NCBI RefSeq assembly: GCF_023343835.1
Contig: NC_064442.1
Span: forward strand, 19,330,501-19,394,500
Direction of reading: 5' to 3'
Source: Lagopus muta
Lineage: Eukaryota > Chordata > Aves > Galliformes > Phasianidae
DNA: 64,000 nucleotides
The notes under the pieces were generated by a model. The model was not told where the DNA came from, searched no databases, and saw only the letters and a list, made by a program, of their open reading frames with translations. The position numbers were made by a program, and so were the translations under genes. This document shows, in pieces, positions 10,201 to 18,721 of this stretch; the first letter of the stretch is position 1, and each line of letters starts with the position of its first letter.

Positions 10201-10948
10201 CCATTCGGGAAAACCGTGCCCATCCCCTTTCCGGGAAGGATATAGACACTCCCTTTAATAGTTCTGAGTTGAAGTTTCCACACTTATCCAAGCCTTATGT
10301 GCTTCCATGTGTTGGAAGCTGGCCACAGCTGGAGACAAAAGCAGTTTGGAGGTTTGCTGGGTGGGAAATGCCTTTCCAGCAGGCTCCTGGCAAGCACGGG
10401 TGGTGGTGTAGGGCTAGGTAAGTTTGCCAGGCATCCCCAGGGGGCTCAGTAAGTGGTGCTGAGGCATGCACACTGCACACCCTCAGTTTTTTTGGAGATT
10501 CAGGAAGGTGGAGCAAGCCCTTTGTGCCTCACCCAGTGAAATCATTCAGGCTAATCTAGCTAGGAGCTTGCCAAGCTCAGATCTGAGCCGATTGTAAATT
10601 TGGGGTGGTGAAGTCTGGCCTCTCCAGCATGGGAGCTGAGCTGGAGCTCATCGCTGTATCTGAGATCCCTCAGACCCAGACATCAGCAGGTTCCTGCCCC
10701 ATAGGCACATTAGCTCCCCAGGCCTGCCGTAAATGCAGGGAAGGAGGTGGCACTCAGGCTCTACCCAACACAGGGCTGAGTTCCCCTAGCCCTCCACTTA
10801 CCCCTTTGCCCCGGATGCCTGGCAGGATGATGATGGAAGTGACCAGTGCAGAGAGGAAGACGGAGGCAATGATGGCCCAGGTGGTGTCAAAGGGGAAGAA
10901 AGCGTTGGTGCCAGGGTAGAAGGGGAAGGAGCCATCCCATAGAGTCAT
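7020..10948 (-). CDS. DUOXA2: DUOXA2-like dual oxidase maturation factor, complete
   Basis: Role known for the family: ER membrane partner needed for folding, glycosylation and export of a DUOX oxidase. Six exons (minus strand) at 10802-10948, 9926-9983, 9108-9242, 8758-8971, 7862-8076 and 7020-7231 total 981 bases in unbroken phase, 326 residues; human DUOXA2 is 320. Membrane segments lie near 23-45, 50-70, 186-205, 208-228 and 248-275. Loop sequons are N84, N109 and N121. The start MTLWDGSFPFYP and the end TATNL resemble human DUOXA2 (MTLWNGVLPFYP, ITTNL). FPFDTT and LPGIRGK are closer to DUOXA1, so the protein is mosaic. The start codon was chosen because it matches the family N-terminus. 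No DUOX gene was recognised upstream to the right. Confidence 0.92.
7395..7765 (+). mobile_element. Old CR1 3'-end fragment in DUOXA2-like intron 5
   Basis: The text GGAAAGGAGAAGCC...GGGGGACCTAATTGC followed by a diverged tail resembles the 3' region of CR1 on the + strand. It is strongly diverged and lies antisense to the host gene, inside intron 5. Borders are approximate. Confidence 0.55.
7862..8076 (-). CDS. DUOXA2: DUOXA2-like exon 5
   Basis: Acceptor ttttgtag ends at 8077 and donor GTGAGT starts at 7861. It is 215 bases and encodes MALCTWLISTLLFSMTVLLY and the following membrane segment, then CPIQFGPASLKTDYGRSFWL. Same length and phase as exon 5 of the facing gene. Confidence 0.93.
8758..8971 (-). 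CDS. DUOXA2: DUOXA2-like exon 4 (gene-converted)
   Basis: Acceptor ctctggcag ends at 8972 and donor GTAAGG starts at 8757. It encodes NPVNQVNETINYNEHF through RISSRYASITLW. It is base-for-base identical to the partner exon for its first 188 bases, and so is the intron end before it. Confidence 0.93.
9108..9242 (-). CDS. DUOXA2: DUOXA2-like exon 3
   Basis: Acceptor cttcacag ends at 9243 and donor GTGAGT starts at 9107. It encodes TIQFTRDWESGWVTANTSYK through GVNITLV, with the first two glycosylation sequons of the extracellular loop. Confidence 0.92.
9668..9745 (+). mobile_element. CR1 3'-terminal fragment in DUOXA2-like intron 2
   Basis: The text TTGGACTAGATGACCC...GGTCCCTTCCA...ATTCTATGG is the characteristic end of CR1, including one copy of its terminal ATTCTATG repeat. 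Only about 80 bases are present. Confidence 0.75.
9926..9983 (-). CDS. DUOXA2: DUOXA2-like exon 2
   Basis: A 58-base exon with acceptor ccacttgtag and donor GTGAGT. It encodes RLFWLLRVVTSLFIGAVVL, the second membrane segment, which closely matches the mammalian RLFWLLRVVTSLFIGA block. Confidence 0.93.
10802..10948 (-). CDS. DUOXA2: DUOXA2-like exon 1 with start codon
   Basis: ATG at 10948 opens MTLWDGSFPFYPG; the exon continues through the first membrane segment to LPGIRGKG and donor GTAAGT at 10801. Length is 49 whole codons. The match to the family N-terminus fixes the start. Confidence 0.9.
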
Positions 10949-11692
10949 CCTGTTGCTTCAGGGGTAGAAATCAGCACTGAGAGCCTCCAGGAGCACACCA
11001 CTGATGGATACGTCATCTGCCCATACCTCCTCTGACCCAGTCTGCCCACAGAACCATCTCCTGCTCCTGTCCCAGGGTGTTGGGCACCACCACCAGTGCA
11101 CATCTCCAGGGAGGGTGGAGGTTCTATGGCTTGTGCCAGTCCTTCTGAATGGCCATCCCTCCCTCTTTGGCTCTGTACAGGGGCAAGCACCTCAATCCCT
11201 CTCTATGAGCATGACCACCACGAGCTGAAAGGCCGTTGGGAGCCCTCCCTTCTCCCCAGAGAACATCCAGACTGCAGGGATCTCTGTTACAATGCCTGGA
11301 TACACCCTCAGCTTTGATTTGGCCAAGATGCTGCCCAACAACACCCCTATCCGTGAGACACCAGTCAAGCAGAAACCCCCGCACCCCATGCAGTGCCTAC
11401 CTCTGCTGTGGCCAATGCCGGAGCACCCACTGATCCTCTGGGCCAGCAGCTGCTCTGAGCTGCTGCCTTCACCTTCCCACGCTGCCTCTGGGGCTGTGGG
11501 CAAGAAGCCAGCCTGGCATGTTTCTTCCCGAATTTGTATGCTGCGTCCCGCCTCCTCCAACACTGCTGCCAAACCCCAGGACAGGCAGGATGCAAGGAGC
11601 GAAGGGATGGCGTGGCATTTTGTGGAGCTGCAGAAGTGAGCAGTCCTGAGGGGCTTTGCCTTTTTTTCCTCCGTTTTTCCCATTAAAAATCC

Positions 11693-11741
<49 letters not shown>

Positions 11742-14700
11742 TATGGCAAGAAGACACCAGGGCCGCCAAGCTCCTTGGGAAAGCAGCAAAGGCTTTCAAA
11801 GCCCCCATAAATGCCACTGTCCCCATAAAATACATTATCCAGCAGTGCATCTTGGCTGGGGATGGCTACCACCGCTGACCATGCACCAGACTCCATCTCC
11901 AGGGGAATTTTCCCAGTAAGGTCCCATCCAAACCTTCAGTTACTAGGCAAGGTGACAGTGACACAAAAGTTGGACAGGGGATCAGCAGAGCCCAGAAGAT
12001 CTCCGGTAGGGATTTATGCCTATCCCCTTGGTGCAGTTAGTGTCCAGGAGTCTCTCTGCCCCATTGGTTGTCTCCATTGCCCCTCAGTGCTGTTCTTGAG
12101 CATAGATACTTCATCTGGCATCAAGCTAGGGCTCTGTTAAGGTGGAGACAACCAAAGTCTCCCCACCCAACATCCTGTCATTGGAAGAGGTCTGGGTGGC
12201 AGAGGGAAAGACTTCCCATTGTCCAACCCATGTGAAACCCTAATGAGATTTTTCCATCACAGGGTGCCCACCAAATGAGAAAAGATGCATCTCATCTGCC
12301 ACAGGGCACTGAAGTTGATGGGGATCCAAAGATGGGGGAAAAGACCTGACATCTCAGCACGTGAGACCTGTAAAACAAGTTTGACTGAGAGGACAGAGCA
12401 CAGCATGACTTCTCTCCCCTCCCTGTGACTGCTGCCTGGCTCAGGTCCTGACTGGCCTCCATCCTCAGCAGATTCATCCTAGCACTGTCCAGTAACCTGG
12501 TTTGGGGAACAGAGCGATCACACCTCCAACTAGCATCACCCCACAGGTCATATCCCTGCCCACCCACTTCCTGCGGAGTAATCCTGAAGACATAGGGAGC
12601 AGCTCTGACCAAACACCCACCTCTTCCACCACTCCCAGCTCCCGCCAGGTGCACCTACTGCCTGGCCTTACTGGGTTGGGTACTGTCATTGACCAGGGAG
12701 AGGAGAAATGCCTCAAATAAATACATCGCTCTTAAGGCTTCACTTTCTCTATCTCTCTGATTACATTCCACATTCAGAAGTCTGATAAACTAGGCTCGTT
12801 TCCTACTGGCCCCATGAGCTGGGGATGCCCAGTATGTATACAGTAAAGCAAGCCAGCTTGGATTGCTCCATTGTTCATCTTAGTGCAAAACTCTGGAAGC
12901 AAGAGCACGATCCTGCACAGGGCCAGAAGCAGAGCAGGTACAAATGCTCAGATGCACGTCCTTGCCCTGGGAAAAGTCAACCACTGCACCAAGATCTTCC
13001 TGAGCAATTATTTTGCTCTGAGAAGCACCAAGCATGAACTGAGGAAAGTGTCAAGGTTAGCAAGTTGGGTGAGGGACGGGGTCAGGAGAAAGCTGTCAGC
13101 AAGTGGGATTGCCATAGGGTGCAGCCATCCTCCTAGTGAGAACTGACACAGGAGGGACTTTAACTGTCAGGAATACTTCATCCAGTAATTGTGTTGAGTA
13201 TCCAGCATTCTGCTCCTTCCAAGAGCCATCAAAACACTGTAGGAGAGGAACAGGTCACCAATGGAACCTCCAGAGGTGCGTGTCAGAAAGCCCATCATGC
13301 TTGGGGCTACCTGATCATCACAAGGCCCAGCCCCATTGAGGCTCTCAGCATGTGCTCTTGGAGCTCCAGATCACAGAAACCTGGTTACTTTCCTTAATAT
13401 CTCCATCCTTACCCAGAGAATCTATGTCTTACCCCATGGGAACTGCAAACAGTGCTCATATTGAGTAAGGCGTTGCCTTGAAGTAGATTTTACTGTCTCA
13501 GCTTGGAGAATCCCTTCCAGGGGTTCAGTCTGATGTCAGAAGAGGGAGTTGACCCTTCTCAAGCTTTTCTAGGTCTTGTTAATGATGTACACCGTGATAA
13601 TTAGCATTTTCATCCCAGGCTGCAATTTAGAGATAAGCTTTCTCTCTTAATCCCTGTTTTCAGAAGCCTGATTAAAGCAATACCCGTTTTTTCCATAGAT
13701 GTCCTGTGTCTAACACCTCCACACCATCCTTGAAATTAATGCACAGCACTGTGCTACCCAAACTTGGATGAAGGTCTCTGAAGGTCTCTCTTCTGCTGAA
13801 GGCCAACAGCATGCCGTGTAATAGGAAAATATGAATCTCTCTCTCTCTCCAAAGCAGTGGAAAGTCCTGAGGGCTGCTCCACTAGGAGCTTTGTTTGTCC
13901 TTATTAAGAGAAAGGAACATCCTAAATTCACTTTCAGGAGGGATCTTGCTCTACATGCCTCTGCCCGTCACATGAGGAAGAGGCAATTCTGAACTATTGC
14001 TTTGATTGGCTTCCCGCACTGGGAAAACATCTCATTCTTGTAGAAGTGACCTAAATACATCTTACAAAAAGCATCAACGATGCAGTAACTAACTTGGCCA
14101 GCTCTACAGCTCCAGTAAGGGCTCAGTACTGGGTGGTGAAGTCAGTAGCAGCTGAGTGAAGGCACTGGTGGAGCAGCTCCCAGAAAGCAGTGATCAACCG
14201 CTACGTCACATTTATCCTACTCATGGTGCTCTATAAACACCAATTTGTCCCTGAATATTTTATTTCCCTTCTTGGTTCTTACCACCACATGTAGGTTAAG
14301 TGCAGAATAAATACATAAAAACTGGAAGTGACGTTATGTCAGACCTCTCCTCTCTGTACATCATCACCCTGATGATTTTTGGGTCTGATGCAGGGTCCAG
14401 TTGCAGGAAGGCTCTTACCAGGCTCTCTGGGGCTGGTTTTGTCCCTGTTGTTCTAGATCCCTTTCCCTCCATTGAAGCCTGAAAGCTCAGGAACAAACGC
14501 TACAAGTGCAGCCCATAGAAAGGTTTTGTGGGTCTGTAGATGGGTGGTTTGTCTTTTATCCTCTCTAGCCTAGAGCAGCAGCACCAGGCACACATACAGC
14601 AGGGTCACAGATGGACCTTCCCACATTGCCACCAGGCCATATCAGCATGACAGGAGGAGCTCTGGAGAAGCATGGGGGATGGCAAAGGTATTTAGGAGCC

Positions 14701-16828
14701 TAATTTTTTTTTTTCCTGACAGCAAGCTGATTTCCTTTCTGCTTCCTTCTCCCCCTACTTCACTGCCTTTTTTTTTTTTTTTTAAATCTCACATGCGAGA
14801 GATGGCACAAAACAACGCAGAGGAAGGAGAAGGAGCACAGCAACCTGAGGCCTGACACTTTTGCTGAGGGTGTAGGAGAGTCCTATCCAACCAACGGAGC
14901 GTGGCTGGGAGCGCTTCACTAACCCTGAACACTAATGACACCAAGTGGTAGCAGTGGACCTTCAACCGTATCAATATGAGTCTGCTTCTCACCAAGCCGT
15001 CCCACAGCTGAAAGGAAACAAATGTCAGCAGAGGAGGTGGTTTATCTCCCTTCCTCTTATCTTGCTTTGCTTCCTTTTCCCATCTCTGCAGTCATGCCAT
15101 GGCCACAGAGAAGTCCAGGAGACCTGCCACGATCACCATGAAGCCATCCATGTTCCAAACTGATGCTGCTGCTGATGGTCTGTGCAGGTTGAGGGCACCC
15201 CAGCAACCTCTCAAGTCAGTGTCCCCAATTGCAGATCTGCTCATGGCATGCAGAAGCAGCTGGCAGGTTCTGGAGAATGTTGAGGCATGAGAGAGAGAGC
15301 TCCATACAGGAGCATGGAGCAACAAGGGGACAAGTGCAAAGCTGGAAAAAAACAAACAAACAAACCCTCAACAGTTTACCAGTTTGTAATTTAAATTGAA
15401 GAGGGACTCGAGGCTTCAGCTTGAGTGGCTGCTTGTCAGAATGGGAGAAAGAATGAAACAGCCCAGTGATGGAGCTGCAGGTGCAGCACCAGGCTGCGCA
15501 GTCTTCAGCCCCAGAGATTTTTAAGACTCAGATGGACAAATCCCTGAGCTGACCCTGCTTTGAGCAGGTGGGTAGACTACAAACACGCTCAGACCCAGCA
15601 AAACCATGGTCATGGAGACGTGGCAGAGGTCTATTTAAGCTCTAAAAAGCACTGAAGTACATGGTTTTCTTCAGTCTTACACATGACCAGTCTTACACAT
15701 AGCAGGGATGCATCATCACCATCTCCATCTTTACTCTGAGCCTGCTCAGAACCTGAATCAGTACTTAAACATTTATATTAATAAATTAATTAAGTTAAAC
15801 TCCCCAAATTGAGTTTGTTTTGCCTATGACAGCAATTCCTAAATGATCTACTTATCTTTATCTCAGGGACTGGGGGAGATGGGGGCAGACAGGCAAGATG
15901 AGCATTTCTTGCTAGGTGGGTTTAATAAGAAGGATCTCACTAAGGTGCTGCATGGCAGATTCCTGCTGTAACATCCGGAAATCTGTCTGCCTTCCCTCAG
16001 GCCTCCCTGAGCAAAATGTGAGCTGGCAGTCCCACAACATGGCATGTCATAAGACAGCTGAGCATCAGGTCAGAAATCCCATACAGCTGCCATTCCATCA
16101 CAACTGCCAGCTCTCAGGCATCTGGTCTGCTCCAGCATCAAATATGATAGGCTGAGCCATTATTTTTCTTGCTTATTATTAGTTTATAAGCCAAGGCTTT
16201 GCTACAGCTAATAGAAGGCAGACTGGGGGCTGCTCATCTCCCAGCACACAGCAACAAGTGTGTGGAGAAAATAAGTTTAAGAGAGGCACCTTCCTGAAAA
16301 ACTTCCCCTTGGCTTGGTCCCACTCCCCTGAAGTGGGAAGGATCCTAGCACTGATCCAGGCATGGATCATGCCTTGGTACAACATGGCCTGCGTGCACTT
16401 GAGAGAACTGTTCTCCTCCCAGCAGGAGCTCAGAGCAGCCCCCTGCAGAGGTCGAGGCTGAATGCATTATGAGAAGGATGCAGGGGACAGCTTACAGCTT
16501 CCCTTAAGGCACCTAGTGTCAGAGTTAGCTCTGCTTGAGGATGTGCCCAGGGTAGCTGGGGGACAGTATATGAACAGCACTTTACGAAGTTACAGAAACT
16601 TATTCTGTAATCTCTGCTTGTAAGATGCAGCCTTCTGCATCTCTGAAGACAGTACACTCGCTGTTATAAACACATCATTAAAAACAAGATAATAAAAAGA
16701 CAACCTGCCTTCTTCAGCTGTTCCAGAGGACCCTGGGGTCACACACAAGAGCTTAGCCATGGGCACACACTGCAAGCACACCACACAGTCATCCTAAAGC
16801 AAGTACACTCCAACAAGGAGAACTTATG
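10949..16828. other. Intergenic region between DUOXA2-like gene and NMB, distal part
   Basis: I see no coding exon, RNA gene or clear mobile element in most of this 5.9 kb. In the mammalian layout a DUOX gene would start here, head to head with DUOXA2, but no DUOX peroxidase-like or oxidase block was recognised. Apart from the long T run there are short T and CT runs near 14700, 14770 and 13840. Confidence 0.55.
11696..11740. repeat. Uninterrupted 45-base T run
   Basis: Forty-five consecutive T on the + strand, so poly(A) on the minus strand. It is the longest homopolymer in the window. It could be a mononucleotide microsatellite or a fossil poly(A) tail; the flanking minus-strand sequence was not recognised as an mRNA copy. 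Confidence 0.95.
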
Positions 16829-18286
16829 GAATCATAGAATCACATAGGTGGAAAAAACCTTGAAGATCATTGAGTACAACCACAACCTGACCATGCACCT
16901 TAACTCTAACAACCCTCCACTAAATCACATCCCTGAGCACCACATCCAAATCCACATCCAGGGATGGTGACTCAGCCGCCTCCCCGAGGAGCCCATTCCA
17001 GTGCTTCACAACCCTGTCTGTAAAGAAGTGTCTCCTGATATCCAACCCAATCTTACCCTGGTACAACATGAGGCCATTTCCCCTCCTGTCACCTGTGAGA
17101 AGAGACCAACCCTGCTCTTGCTCTAAGCACCTTTCAGCTATTGGAAGAGAGCAATAAGGTCTCCCCTCAGCCTCCTCTTCCCCAACTAACAGCCCCAGTT
17201 CCTTCTCCTAACAGGCCATATTCTCCAAGCCCTTCACCAGCCTTGTTGTCCTTCTTCGGACCTGCTGCAGCACCTCTACATCCTTTCTGTACTGAGGTGC
17301 CCAAAACACACCACAGTACTTGAGGTGAGGCCTCACCAGTGCAGTGCAGGATGACTTCCCTGGTCCTGCTCACCACACCATTCCTGATACAACCAGGATG
17401 CCATTGGCCTTCTTGGCCACCTGTGCACACTGCTGGCTCACATTCAGCCGACTGTCCATCAGTACCCAAAGTCCCTTTCCATCAGGCAGCTTTCCAGCCA
17501 CTCCCCCTCAAGCCTGTATGGTTGCCTGGGGTTGTTATGACCAAAATGCAGGACCCAACACTTGGCCCTACTGAAATTCACAGTTAACCTTGTTAACTCT
17601 GTAGTGCCTTTCTCCCCTCTGGCAGATCAACACTCCCTCCCAGCTTGGTGGTGTCCGCAAACTTACTGAGGGTGCACTCAATCCCCTCATCAAGACCATT
17701 AATAAAGATGTTGAATAGAAGCAGCCCCAGCACTGAGCCCTGGAGCACACCACTCGTGACTGGTTGCCAACTGAATTTAACTCCACTGACCACAACTCTT
17801 TGGGCCCGGCCATCCAGCCAGTGTTTCACCCAGCAGAGCATCCATCCATCCAAACTGTGGGCAGCCAGTTTCTCTGTGAGGATGCTGGGGGAGACAGTGT
17901 CAAAGGCTTTACTGAAGTCCAGGCTGACCACATCAACAGCTTTACCTTCATCCATTAAGCGAGTCACCTTGTCATAGAATGAAATCAGGTTTGTCAGACA
18001 GGATCTACCATTGGTAAGCCCATGCTGACTAGGCCTGGTCCCCTGGTTGACCCTTAACCAGTCCACAATGGCTCTTGAGATTATCCATTCCATAATCTCC
18101 CCCGGCACCGAGGTGAGACTGAAAGGTCCGTAGCTACCAGGATCATCTTTCCAGCCCTTTTTGAAGATGGGCATCACATTTGCCAGTCTCCAGTCCACTG
18201 GGACATCCCCAGTAGCCAGGACTGTCAAAGAATGATGAAGCATTATAGAGGATTGCTGCAGTAGCAAGTGCTGTAACAACTTACCC
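16829..18286 (-). mobile_element. CR1 LINE copy, 1.46 kb, with reverse-transcriptase region
   Basis: The 3' end lies at 16829, where the + strand reads AATCATAGAATCACATAGG, the reverse of the CR1 terminal repeat. The minus strand at 18286-17593 stays open for 231 codons and shows reverse-transcriptase blocks: [41 protein letters not shown] and FADTTKLGG. The active site is normally FADDTK, so one catalytic Asp is changed. The element is 5'-truncated. It ends about 0.2 kb beyond the NMB poly(A) signal. Confidence 0.95.
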
Positions 18287-18461
18287 AAGTTTGTAATTTT
18301 GTTTTAGATCAATAAGCAGGGCTGCAGGGAGCATAGCCTATCACCTCCTGGTGAGGAGAAGCAGGAGCCTCCTTCCATTCTGCATTCTTCCTGCACAAGC
18401 CATGGGGTCTGCCTCTCCACCCTCAAGAAAAAGTCTGAGCTAGCATCTGCAAAGAGCTGGT

Positions 18462-18467
18462 TTTATT
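18462..18467 (-). terminator. Poly(A) signal of NMB
   Basis: The minus strand reads GTGAATAAAACCAG, a canonical AATAAA 0.2 kb after the NMB stop codon at 18674. The distance and the lack of a better hexamer nearby support it. Confidence 0.7.
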
Positions 18468-18673
18468 CACAGGGGCACATCAGACAACAAGGAAGCAGAA
18501 AACATACAGGAAATATACAGGGAGGATCTGCTTTTCATACAAGCAATCACTATTAACAGTATTACAGAAAGAATAAATGTGATGTTGCTACAGTAACCCA
18601 CAAGGATGATGCTCTCCTCCATTTGCCATGCACAGCTTAGCCTGCTGACCTCATCCTTCACTGCTGCGCTTCT

Positions 18674-18721
18674 TCAGTTTGAGAAATACTTCTCCAGCAC
18701 CTTTGTTAAAAGCCCAGTCTC
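18674..18721 (-). CDS. NMB: NMB exon 3 with stop codon
   Basis: Minus-strand acceptor tttttcttgtag ends at 18722. The 48-base exon reads ETGLLTKVLEKYFSN then TGA, in the phase left by exon 2. It resembles the short leucine-rich last exon of mammalian NMB (RRLLVQILQK). A poly(A) signal follows 0.2 kb later. Confidence 0.72.
   Translation of the reverse strand, partial: ETGLLTKVLEKYFSN

Noticed and set aside
11192-11896. 234-codon minus-strand frame containing a polylysine run
   Set aside because: The lysines come from the 45-base T run; the rest is not recognisable.
17141-17813. Short open frames on both strands suggesting small proteins
   Set aside because: They lie inside the CR1 copy at 16829-18286.
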